DNA of 5,993 bases, taken from positions 1 to 5,993 of the forward strand of contig CAMLOA010000141.1 in NCBI GenBank assembly GCA_946481445.1. Direction: 5' to 3'. The notes under the pieces are model-generated. The model worked only from the letters and a program-made list of their open reading frames with translations, searched no databases and had not been told where the DNA came from. Below, piece by piece: positions 1-5,741 of the stretch (its first letter is position 1; every line of letters starts with the position of its first letter). Made by a program: the position numbers and the translations under genes. This DNA is from an uncultured Devosia sp. GTDB lineage: Bacteria > Pseudomonadota > Alphaproteobacteria > Rhizobiales > Devosiaceae.

Positions 1-403
1 CGACTTCGGCGCGGCGATCACGGCGGAGGTCGGCCTCGATCATCATGCGGGTGACGGCGCTGGTGGACAGGCGCTCGTCCCAGAAGGCTATGGGCAGGCT
101 GACCTTCTGGGCCAGGTTGCGGGCAAAGGCGCGGGTCGACTGCACCCGCGGCCCCTCCGAACCATCCATGTTGAGCGGCAAGCCCAGGATGATGGCGGCG
201 ATCTGGTTTTCGGCGATCAACGCGATGATGCGCTCGGCATCCTGGGTGAACTTGGTGCGCTTGATGGTTTCGAGCGGGGTGGCCGAATAACGCATGCCGT
301 CGGAAATGGCGACGCCGATGGTCCTGGTGCCCAGATCGAGCCCCATGATGCGGCCGGCCGGCGGGATGGCGGCCAACGGATCATCGGGCAATTCGGTTGG
401 CAT
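1..403 (-). CDS. ruvX: Putative pre-16S rRNA nuclease / Holliday junction resolvase RuvX (YqgF), 3' end cut by window edge
   Basis: Seen: an open minus-strand frame starts with ATG at 403 and runs without a stop to base 1, giving 134 residues of a protein usually about 150-165 long, so the C-terminus is missing. The RNase H-like YqgF core is clear: GLDLGTRTIGVAISD at residues 21-35 (first catalytic Asp at 23), IILGLPLNMDGSEGPR at 71-86 and the FWDERLST motif at 107-114 (acidic Glu 110). The last acidic residue of the fold would lie beyond the window. Known: YqgF proteins are RuvC-like nucleases implicated in 16S rRNA 5'-end maturation, and were first annotated as Holliday-junction resolvases. 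A later ATG at 346 is possible, but the residues before GLDLG resemble the N-terminal extension common in alphaproteobacterial RuvX, so 403 is kept. No strong Shine-Dalgarno is seen. It is divergent from the flavoprotein gene at 458. Confidence 0.93.
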   Translation of the reverse strand, partial: MPTELPDDPLAAIPPAGRIMGLDLGTRTIGVAISDGMRYSATPLETIKRTKFTQDAERIIALIAENQIAAIILGLPLNMDGSEGPRVQSTRAFARNLAQKVSLPIAFWDERLSTSAVTRMMIEADLRRDRRAEV

Positions 404-412
404 GGGGGCAAT

Positions 413-434
413 CCGGGTATAGCTCTGTGCCCGG
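413..434. promoter_or_regulatory. 22-bp imperfect palindrome in the ruvX/flavoprotein divergent spacer, possible operator
   Basis: The two 10-bp arms (413-422 and 425-434) are symmetric around a 2-bp centre with two mismatched positions. In plus-strand RNA both mismatches become G-U pairs, so a hairpin in the leader of the 458 gene is an alternative reading. The site fills much of the 54-bp spacer between two divergent starts, the usual place for an operator. No regulator gene lies next to it in the window, and no convincing -35/-10 pair was found in the spacer. Confidence 0.3.
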
Positions 435-457
435 TTTCATAGGGGGACGAGTCTTCC

Positions 458-1717
458 ATGTCGAGCACCAATGCCGCGCCCGCCCATGTTGCAATCATCG
501 GCGCAGGCCCCGCGGGCGCGCTGACCGCCTACCTGCTGGCGCGAATGGGCATCCGGGTGACGCTGATCGAGCGGCACACCGATTTCGCGCGCGAGTTCCG
601 CGGCGAGGGCATGACGCCCGGCGGCATGGCGGCCATAAGGCAGGCCGGATTGTGGGACGCGTTCGAGGCCCTGCCATCCGAGCCCATCCTGACCATGCAG
701 ATGTTCGCCCGCGGCCGGCGCTTCCTCAACCTGGACATGCGCAAGGTGCTGCCGGAGAACGCGCAGCTCATCCGGTTGATCGCACAGCCGAACCTGCTGG
801 AAATGCTGGCAGCCAAGGCTGCGGCCTTTGGCGGGTTCACGCTGCTGCGGGGCACCGTGGTCCGTGACCTGCTGGTTACCGATGGACGGGTGACCGGCCT
901 GCGGCTTGGCGGGGAAGGCGGGGATACCGACCTGACGGTGGACTTTGTGGTGGCGGCGGATGGCCGCTATTCGGTGGCCCGCAAGCGGCTTGGGCTGGAG
1001 CTGGTGGGCCAGACGCAGGAATTCGACGTGGTGTGGTGCAGGGCGCCGCGCGCGGAGCCCGTGCAGCCCGGGGAAGCCTATAGCTTCCTGCTCGACGACT
1101 ATTTCGGGCTGGCATTCCCGGCGGAGGACGGCCACGTCCAGATCGGGCGGATCATCGCCAAGGGCAGCTATCGGGCGTTCCGGGGGCAGGACGGGGACGA
1201 GTGGAAAGACCACCTCGCCTCGGTGCTGCCGCCGCCCCTGGCTGCCATGTTCGCCAAGGTGCGGGACAGAACCAGCGACCCCTTCCTGCTCGACGTGGTC
1301 TGCGGCATGCTGCCGAACTGGTCCGTACCCGGACTGGTGCTGATCGGCGACGCCGCGCATCCGATGTCACCGGTGGGCGCCCAGGGCATCAACATCGCGC
1401 TGCGCGATGCCATCGTGCTGGCGAACCAGCTGGGGCCACGCCTGCTTGAGGGCGCCGGACCGGCCGCGCTCGACGCTGCCGCAGGCGCCTTCGAGGCGGA
1501 GCGCAGGCCAGAGGTGACCAAGATCCAGGCCCAGCAGAATGACGCCACGAAGCGGCTGGGCCGGATGCAGACTATGGCGCCGTTCCTGCGGCTGATTCCA
1601 TCCGGCCTGCTGGCGGGACTGGGGCGGTTCCTGCTGAGCCGGTCGTCAATCCGGCGGTTCATCGAAGGCGCGTCGCGTATCGAACTGACCTTCAAGCCGG
1701 GAGACGGCAAGCAATGA
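458..1717 (+). CDS. FAD-dependent class A monooxygenase-type oxidoreductase (PHBH/UbiH fold)
   Basis: A 419-residue flavoprotein with all three FAD signatures of the p-hydroxybenzoate hydroxylase-like family. These are the Rossmann GxGxxG (IIGAGPAGA, residues 13-21) ending in the ribose-binding acid of TLIERH (35-40), the DG motif (VVAADGRYSVARKRLGL, 164-180) and the GD motif (LVLIGDAAHPMSPVGAQGIN, 293-312), which binds the FAD pyrophosphate. FRGEGMTPGG (47-56) and QPNLLEMLAAKA (110-121) also match the fold. Known: such enzymes use NAD(P)H and O2 to hydroxylate an aromatic or otherwise activated substrate. The substrate here cannot be read from the sequence. The length is normal. Start: ATG at 458 with AGGGGGA (441-447) about 10 nt upstream. 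The stop overlaps the next start (ATGA at 1714-1717), so the two genes are probably cotranscribed and translationally coupled. Sure of the family, not of the reaction. Confidence 0.9.
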   Translation: MSSTNAAPAHVAIIGAGPAGALTAYLLARMGIRVTLIERHTDFAREFRGEGMTPGGMAAIRQAGLWDAFEALPSEPILTMQMFARGRRFLNLDMRKVLPENAQLIRLIAQPNLLEMLAAKAAAFGGFTLLRGTVVRDLLVTDGRVTGLRLGGEGGDTDLTVDFVVAADGRYSVARKRLGLELVGQTQEFDVVWCRAPRAEPVQPGEAYSFLLDDYFGLAFPAEDGHVQIGRIIAKGSYRAFRGQDGDEWKDHLASVLPPPLAAMFAKVRDRTSDPFLLDVVCGMLPNWSVPGLVLIGDAAHPMSPVGAQGINIALRDAIVLANQLGPRLLEGAGPAALDAAAGAFEAERRPEVTKIQAQQNDATKRLGRMQTMAPFLRLIPSGLLAGLGRFLLSRSSIRRFIEGASRIELTFKPGDGKQ

Positions 1718-2226
1718 AGGTCACCTGGTTCGGCGGCAGTACGCTGAGAATTCATATCGGCGGCCAGATCGTGGTGGTGGACGCCGCGACGGCGCCGGAT
1801 GGAATCGACCGGCAGGAACTGACCGGTGGCGCGGACATGATCACGTCGCTTAACGGTAACGCAGAGGTTGCCGATGGCGCCACGTGGAAACCGCGGCCGG
1901 CCCGCCGCCTGCTCGACGAGGACGAGGCACCGCGGCCGGTACAGGCCTGGGCCCTGGGCGCGGGCGCGCTGTTGCTCGACGCCGATGGCGAGCCCCCTCT
2001 GCTGGTGGTGGCGGGAGAGGTTCCCGAGATCGGGCGCTGGGCGGAGCGGGCCGTGGTGCTGGTTGGGGGCGGGAACCTGGCAGAGCGGGCGGATGCCATC
2101 CTGACCGCGGTGGCGCCGCGCCTGCTGGCGCTGGCGGGCAGCGATGCGGAGCTGGCCAAGGTCTCGGGGCGGCTCGACGGCACGGGCCTCATGGCGCTGG
2201 AGCGCGGCATGGCCCTGGAAGCCTGA
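1714..2226 (+). CDS. Degenerate metallo-beta-lactamase-fold (UlaG-like) protein lacking metal ligands, putative
   Basis: A 170-residue protein. Its first strands, MKVTWFGGSTLRIHIGGQIVVVDA (residues 1-24), match the opening of UlaG-like metal-dependent hydrolases, where the pattern is roughly MKITWLGHSxF followed by a hydrophobic strand ending in D(P). The usual His after WLG is Gly here. GADMITSLNGNAEVAD (39-54) sits where active members carry the THxHxDH metal site, and no His is present there. The C-terminal half (LLVVAGEVPEIGRW, then AVVLVGGGN) resembles the later strands of the fold. The protein is shorter than the usual 220-240 residues. Inference: a fold-retaining but non-metal-binding relative, perhaps structural or regulatory, or a decaying gene; the frame is intact. 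The start overlaps the flavoprotein stop, with GGGAG at 1699-1703 as likely ribosome binding site. A UlaG-like hydrolase near ruvX and gatC is, from memory, common in rhizobia, which supports descent from it. Confidence 0.6.
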   Translation: MKVTWFGGSTLRIHIGGQIVVVDAATAPDGIDRQELTGGADMITSLNGNAEVADGATWKPRPARRLLDEDEAPRPVQAWALGAGALLLDADGEPPLLVVAGEVPEIGRWAERAVVLVGGGNLAERADAILTAVAPRLLALAGSDAELAKVSGRLDGTGLMALERGMALEA

Positions 2227-2313
2227 TCCGTCGCATAAGCCATTTTCATTGTCTTTTTGACCGGGCCGTTGCTAATAACGCCGGCAATACGCATCACTTG
2301 CTTTGGAGTTCCC
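2227..2313 (+). promoter_or_regulatory. Probable promoter/leader region of the gatC-gatA operon
   Basis: This 87-bp gap is conspicuously AT-richer than the coding DNA around it, with T-rich runs at 2242-2258 and TAATAA at 2273-2278. A weak candidate pair is TTGTCT (2249-2254) with TAATAA 18 bp later. TTGACC (2257-2262) is a better -35 match but has no -10 at proper spacing. The ribosome binding site is GGAG at 2305-2308, five bases before the gatC ATG. No terminator hairpin for the upstream pair is visible, so read-through from the flavoprotein genes is possible. The exact promoter hexamers are not settled. Confidence 0.4.
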
Positions 2314-2601
2314 ATGTCCGTCGACGCTGCAACCGTCAAGCGCATCGGCCGTCTCGCCCGTATCCGCATCGAGGAAGAGGAAGTCGCCGGCTACCAGAGC
2401 GAGCTCAACGCCATCCTCGGCTTTGTGGAACAGCTTGGCGAAGTCAATGTCGACGGCGTCGAGCCGATGACGTCGGTCACCCCCATGACCCTCCGCCGCC
2501 GCGACGACGCGATCACCGATGGCGGCTATCCGGAAAAGATCGTCAGCAATGCACCGCTGACCGAAGACAATTTCTTCATGGTCCCCAAGGTCGTCGAGTA
2601 G
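2314..2601 (+). CDS. gatC: Aspartyl/glutamyl-tRNA(Asn/Gln) amidotransferase subunit C
   Basis: A 95-residue protein, the standard GatC length. It has the N-terminal helical start [19 protein letters not shown] (1-19), a second helix (about 21-42, [15 protein letters not shown]), the [10 protein letters not shown] segment (46-55), the LRRRDD turn (60-65) and the closing [17 protein letters not shown] (79-95) typical of the family. Known: GatC wraps around GatA and bridges it to GatB, stabilising the GatCAB complex that amidates Glu-tRNA(Gln) and/or Asp-tRNA(Asn) in the cytoplasm. Start ATG 2314 is chosen because [11 protein letters not shown] is the family N-terminus and GGAG (2305-2308) sits correctly; an in-frame TTG at 2257 is rejected. 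It is the first gene of a compact operon ending in gatA, but two other genes separate them. Confidence 0.96.
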   Translation: MSVDAATVKRIGRLARIRIEEEEVAGYQSELNAILGFVEQLGEVNVDGVEPMTSVTPMTLRRRDDAITDGGYPEKIVSNAPLTEDNFFMVPKVVE

Positions 2602-2610
2602 GAAGCCGCG

Positions 2611-3093
2611 ATGAGCGTCACGATCGCGATCGAAACCCCGCTCCAGGACGACGTGCGCAGGCTCGTCGACAAGCTCAACGCGCACCTGCTGCCCCTCTCG
2701 CCCATCGAGTTTCAGTTCAAGATGACCGTGGAACAGATGGCCGGCAGCGACACGACCCTGTCCGTGGCCCGCGACGAGAGCGGCCAGGCCGTGGGCATGG
2801 GGGCGCTCAAGGTGCATTCGGCGGAGCTTGGCGAGGTCAAGCGCATGTTCACCGACCCCGAAATCCGGGGCAAGCGCGTCGGTTCGGCGCTGCTCGAGGC
2901 CATTGTGGGCCTTGCGCGCGAACGGGGGTTGTCGGCGCTGATGCTGGAGACCGGCACCGGTCCCGGCATGGCCGAAGCGCACCGGCTCTATACTCGCAGC
3001 GGTTTTGTGGTGCGCGGACCTTTCCTCGACTATCCTGACAGCGAATGGTCGGCCTTCTTCGAGCTGCCGCTCAAGGTGGAGGCCCACACATGA
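2611..3093 (+). CDS. GNAT-family N-acetyltransferase
   Basis: A 160-residue protein of single GNAT-domain size. The acetyl-CoA-binding region is EVKRMFTDPEIRGKRVGSALLEAIVGLARERG (75-106): a strand, then the pyrophosphate-binding loop RGKRVGS (86-92), then the long helix. The loop deviates from the common RxxGxG/A in having Arg at the fourth position. AHRLYTRSGFVVRGPF (123-138) is the usual C-terminal helix and strand with the conserved Tyr. Known: GNAT enzymes move an acetyl group from acetyl-CoA to an amine (amino acid, polyamine, antibiotic or protein N-terminus). The acceptor cannot be told here. The ATG lies 9 bp after the gatC stop, with AGGAAG overlapping that stop (2600-2605). Its own stop overlaps the next start (ATGA, 3090-3093). 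It is therefore cotranslated with gatC; whether the function is linked to tRNA amidation is unknown. Confidence 0.88.
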   Translation: MSVTIAIETPLQDDVRRLVDKLNAHLLPLSPIEFQFKMTVEQMAGSDTTLSVARDESGQAVGMGALKVHSAELGEVKRMFTDPEIRGKRVGSALLEAIVGLARERGLSALMLETGTGPGMAEAHRLYTRSGFVVRGPFLDYPDSEWSAFFELPLKVEAHT

Positions 3094-3566
3094 GATTGGT
3101 GCTTGCAGTTGCCCTGCTGGCCGGCATGACCGGCGCCGCCATGGCTCAGGAAGACCTCAGGATCGACCAGAGCAAGCTCTATGTCTCCGACCCGGCTGCC
3201 TGCCGGGCGCTGGAAGAGCAGGGGGTCGACGCCTGGATGGAGATGGACTTCCTGACGCTCAGCTTCGAGCGCGGTATCCAATCGATGGAATTCCACTGCA
3301 ACTTCTACGACGTGAAGGGCAGGAAGGGCGGCAACCACCTGTTCATCGATGCCATCTGCGAGCTGCCTGGCGAAATCTACCCGGACATCCTGGCGGTAAC
3401 GCCGTGGAGCGAGACCGAAATACAGGTCGTGTCCAATGCGGACATCACCCTGGCCATGAGCGGCGCCATGGAAGGCGCGGTTCCGGCCGAGACCGAAGAG
3501 CCTGTCGTGCCCGGCGCGACCATCTATACCCGCTGCGACAATCTGAGCGAGATACCTGTTGACTGA
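3090..3566 (+). CDS. Secreted (periplasmic) four-cysteine protein of unknown function
   Basis: I do not recognise the family. The 158-residue product begins with a clear Sec signal peptide: [19 protein letters not shown], Arg at 2, a hydrophobic core at 3-13, and an AMA|QE cleavage site after residue 19. The mature part, about 139 residues, has exactly four cysteines (38, 70, 90, 149), which would suit two periplasmic disulfides, and no further membrane segment. The segment [15 protein letters not shown] (about 128-142) looks like an acidic/proline linker before the last Cys. Start ATG 3090 is preferred over an in-frame ATG at 3045 because it gives the signal peptide directly, has GGAGG at 3078-3082, and overlaps the GNAT stop as ATGA. 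Its last 8 bases overlap gatA. A secreted protein between two cytoplasmic enzyme subunits is odd; no functional link is evident. Confidence 0.82.
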   Translation: MRLVLAVALLAGMTGAAMAQEDLRIDQSKLYVSDPAACRALEEQGVDAWMEMDFLTLSFERGIQSMEFHCNFYDVKGRKGGNHLFIDAICELPGEIYPDILAVTPWSETEIQVVSNADITLAMSGAMEGAVPAETEEPVVPGATIYTRCDNLSEIPVD

Positions 3567-5043
3567 CCTGACCAAACTGAGCCTGGCCGATGCCCGCAAG
3601 GGCCTGACGTCCAAGAGCTTCACCTCGACCGAACTGACCGGCGCCTATCTCAAGGCGATCGAGGAGGCCAACCCCAAGCTCAACGCCTATGTGGCGGTGA
3701 CGCCCGAACAGGCGCTCGACATGGCCAAGGCCAGCGACGAAAAACTGGCCAAGGGGCAGGGCGGGGCGCTGGAAGGCATTCCGCTGGGCATCAAGGACCT
3801 GTTCGGCACCAGGGGCGTTCATACCCAGGCGGCCAGCCACATCCTCGATGGCTTCAAGCCCGAATACGAGTCGACCGTCACGGCCAATCTCTGGCGCGAT
3901 GGCGCGGTGATGCTGGGCAAGCTGAACATGGACGAGTTCGCCATGGGCTCGTCGAACGAGACCAGCTATTACGGCCCGGTGGTGAGCCCCTTCCGCGCGG
4001 AGGGCAGCAACATGAACCTGGTGCCGGGCGGCTCGTCGGGTGGGTCGGCGGCCGCCGTGTCCGCATGGCTCTGCGCCGGCGCGACGGCGACCGACACGGG
4101 CGGTTCGATTCGCCAGCCGGCGGCCTTTACCGGCACAGTGGGCATCAAGCCGACCTATGGCCGCTGCTCGCGCTGGGGTGTCGTGGCCTTCGCCTCCTCG
4201 CTGGACCAGGCCGGGCCGATCGCCCGGACCGTGGAAGATGCCGCGCTGATGATGACGTCGATGAGCGGGTTCGACCCCAAGGACTCCACCAGCGTGGACA
4301 TCCCGGTCCCCGATTTTGCCGCGGCCGTGGAGCGCGGGGTCAAGGGACTGACCATCGGCGTTCCAAAGGAATACCGCATGGACGGCATGCCGGCCGAGAT
4401 CGAGAAGCTGTGGCACCAGGGCCTAGAATGGCTCAAGGCCGAAGGCGCGACCGTCAAGGACATCTCTCTGCCGCACACCAAATATGCCCTGCCGGCCTAC
4501 TATATCGTGGCCCCGGCCGAGGCATCGTCGAACCTGGCGCGCTATGACGGGGTCAAGTATGGCCTGCGCGTGACCGGCAAGGACATCACCGACATGTATG
4601 AGCTGACCCGCGCCGCCGGGTTCGGCCGCGAGGTGAAGCGCCGCATCATGATCGGCACCTACGTGCTCAGCGCCGGCTATTTCGACGCCTATTATGTCAA
4701 GGCGCAGAAGGTGCGGACGCTGATCAAGAAGGACTTCGAGGACGCGTTCAACGCTGGTGTCGATGCCATCCTGACCCCGGCAACGCCATCGGCGGCCTTC
4801 GGCATTGGCGACGAGGACCTGGCCAGCGATCCGGTCGCCATGTATCTCAACGACGTCTTCACGGTGACGGTGAACATGGCCGGCCTCCCGGGCATCGCAG
4901 TGCCGGCCGGCAAGGATGCCAAGGGCCTGCCGCTGGGGCTGCAGCTGATCGGCAAGCCCTTCGACGAGGAGACGCTGTTCGCAGCGGGCCGGGTGATCGA
5001 AAAGGCCGCTGGCGGGGATTTCGCCCCCAAGCGCTGGTGGTGA
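3559..5043 (+). CDS. gatA: Aspartyl/glutamyl-tRNA(Asn/Gln) amidotransferase subunit A (amidase)
   Basis: A 494-residue amidase-signature protein, full length for GatA. The Ser-cisSer-Lys triad is complete: Lys79 in [11 protein letters not shown], cis-Ser159 in [13 protein letters not shown] and nucleophile Ser183 in [22 protein letters not shown] (153-163) and [12 protein letters not shown] (197-208) are typical of GatA rather than of a generic amidase, as is the C-terminal [15 protein letters not shown] (456-470). Known: GatA hydrolyses glutamine (or asparagine) and channels the ammonia to GatB, where the misacylated tRNA is amidated. The start is TTG at 3559; no ATG or GTG gives a plausible N-terminus, and [16 protein letters not shown] is the family beginning. 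The Shine-Dalgarno is weak (GAGCGAGA, 3545-3552) and the start overlaps the preceding stop by 8 bp, so expression may rely on translational coupling. gatB is not in the window. Confidence 0.96.
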   Translation: MTDLTKLSLADARKGLTSKSFTSTELTGAYLKAIEEANPKLNAYVAVTPEQALDMAKASDEKLAKGQGGALEGIPLGIKDLFGTRGVHTQAASHILDGFKPEYESTVTANLWRDGAVMLGKLNMDEFAMGSSNETSYYGPVVSPFRAEGSNMNLVPGGSSGGSAAAVSAWLCAGATATDTGGSIRQPAAFTGTVGIKPTYGRCSRWGVVAFASSLDQAGPIARTVEDAALMMTSMSGFDPKDSTSVDIPVPDFAAAVERGVKGLTIGVPKEYRMDGMPAEIEKLWHQGLEWLKAEGATVKDISLPHTKYALPAYYIVAPAEASSNLARYDGVKYGLRVTGKDITDMYELTRAAGFGREVKRRIMIGTYVLSAGYFDAYYVKAQKVRTLIKKDFEDAFNAGVDAILTPATPSAAFGIGDEDLASDPVAMYLNDVFTVTVNMAGLPGIAVPAGKDAKGLPLGLQLIGKPFDEETLFAAGRVIEKAAGGDFAPKRWW

Positions 5044-5063
5044 CCACCGGTTGACGGTGGTCA
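5041..5063 (+). repeat. Perfect 9-bp inverted repeat (hairpin) beginning in the gatA stop codon
   Basis: TGACCACCG (5041-5049) and CGGTGGTCA (5055-5063) are perfect reverse complements around the 5-base loop GTTGA. The first three bases are the gatA TGA stop. In RNA this is a stable 9-bp GC-rich stem right at the end of the operon, consistent with 3'-end protection or transcript attenuation. No T-tract follows, so it is not a canonical intrinsic terminator. As DNA it could instead be an operator for the 5119 gene. Confidence 0.5.
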
Positions 5064-5092
5064 AGGTGGCCGCCGTGGGGACCGTCTAGCCT

Positions 5093-5112
5093 TCCGGTAG
5101 CCAACCGGAGAG
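5093..5112 (+). promoter_or_regulatory. Small hairpin overlapping the ribosome binding site of the GyrI-like gene
   Basis: TCCGGT (5093-5098) pairs with ACCGGA (5104-5109) around the loop AGCCA. The right arm contains the start of the Shine-Dalgarno GGAGAG (5107-5112), which lies 6 bases before the ATG at 5119. The stem could partly mask the ribosome site. It is short and may be chance in GC-rich DNA. Confidence 0.3.
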
Positions 5113-5118
5113 CGCACC

Positions 5119-5586
5119 ATGCCTGATTTCAAAGTCATGAAGGTCACCGAGACCCCCTACCTCTATGTCACCAAGACCAGCTCGATGGCGCCGGAGGACA
5201 TCTCCAGCAATATGGGCGCGGCCTTCCAGCAGGTCTGGACCTTCATGGAGGCCAACCAGATCAGGCCGACGGGCGGGGCCCTGTCGGTCTACCATGACTA
5301 CAGCCCCGACCGCATGACGTTTCGCGCCGGATTTACCGTCAGCCGGGCAGACATGGCGCGGGCGCAGGGCGAGGTGAAGGGCGACGTGACACCTGCCGGG
5401 GAAGTCCTCCACTTCCAGCACAAGGGATCGTACGCGACGCTGCGAGACGACTACGACCTGATGATGAAACATCTCGCCACCCAGGGTCGCGAGATGGGGA
5501 TCCCGACCTGGGAAGTGTACCTCAACTCGCCCGACCAGGTGCCCGAAGCCGAGTTGCTGACGGATGTGTTCATGGTGCTGAAATAG
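5119..5586 (+). CDS. Stand-alone GyrI-like small-molecule-binding domain protein
   Basis: A 155-residue protein matching the GyrI/AraC-effector-binding (SOUL-like) domain over nearly its whole length. It has the opening strand FKVMKVTETPYLYVTKTS (4-21), the helix AAFQQVWTFMEANQI (34-48), the central ALSVYHDYSPDRMTFRAGFTV (54-74), GEVLHFQHKGSYATLRDDY (94-112) and the closing WEVYLNSP...ELLTDVFMVLK (131-155) with the acidic residues usual near the ligand pocket. Known: this fold binds small hydrophobic or cationic ligands as the C-terminal part of AraC/MerR-type regulators; stand-alone forms include gyrase inhibitor GyrI and some small-molecule hydrolases. No helix-turn-helix, signal peptide or membrane segment is seen, so it is probably a cytosolic binding protein or enzyme rather than a transcription factor. 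Start ATG 5119 has GGAGAG at 5107-5112. It lies 75 bp after gatA, behind a hairpin, so it may be a separate unit. Confidence 0.85.
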   Translation: MPDFKVMKVTETPYLYVTKTSSMAPEDISSNMGAAFQQVWTFMEANQIRPTGGALSVYHDYSPDRMTFRAGFTVSRADMARAQGEVKGDVTPAGEVLHFQHKGSYATLRDDYDLMMKHLATQGREMGIPTWEVYLNSPDQVPEAELLTDVFMVLK

Positions 5587-5590
5587 CCTG

Positions 5591-5655
5591 CGGCGGCGCT
5601 GGCGCCCAAGGCGCGCGACATTGCGGCATGCGCGTGGCGCTTGATTGCGCCGCCG
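5591..5655 (+). repeat. Long-range GC-rich inverted repeat between the GyrI-like gene and the next gene
   Basis: CGGCGGCGC (5591-5599) and GCGCCGCCG (5647-5655) are perfect 9-bp reverse complements separated by 47 bases. The enclosed stretch holds further self-complementary GC blocks (GGCGCC, GCGCGC/GCGCGT). The transcript just after the 5119 gene stop (TAG, 5584-5586) could fold into a branched structure. No T-tract follows, so factor-independent termination is not shown. The rest of the gap to 5741 shows no RNA gene that I recognise. Confidence 0.35.
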
Positions 5656-5741
5656 TTCCGCACTATTTGCGGCCAATGAACAGATTGAAACTGGTGGAGA
5701 CGCGCCCACGATCCGCGTCCAGGCCAACAGGAACAGCGCCG

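Noticed and set aside
437..1360. Minus-strand open frame opposite the flavoprotein gene
   Set aside because: It lies antisense to a gene with full FAD motifs; its composition (His/Arg/Gln-rich) is typical of antisense shadow frames.
2257..2290. TTGACC as the -35 box of a consensus promoter for gatC
   Set aside because: No acceptable -10 at 16-18 bp; a nearby AT-rich element sits too close (10 bp) or another too far (22 bp).
2257..2313. Upstream TTG start adding 19 residues to GatC
   Set aside because: GatC proteins begin at about MSVDxxTVxxIxxLARI; ATG 2314 has a well-placed GGAG and gives the standard 95-residue length.
1884..3038. Long plus-strand open frame (384 codons) across the MBL-like gene, the intergenic gap, gatC and GNAT
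   Set aside because: It is an Arg/Gly/Pro-rich shadow in another frame of clear genes and has no family resemblance; long spurious frames are expected in GC-rich DNA.
3045..3089. Earlier ATG for the secreted protein
   Set aside because: It would bury the signal peptide behind 15 extra residues and overlap the GNAT gene by 49 bp; ATG 3090 has GGAGG and an ATGA overlap.
3445..4416. Minus-strand 323-codon open frame opposite gatA
   Set aside because: Antisense shadow of an unmistakable GatA; no recognisable domain.
5676..5741. Earlier in-frame ATG for the Trp-rich hypothetical protein
   Set aside because: The added 22 residues look non-globular and there is no clear ribosome binding site; it remains a minor possibility.
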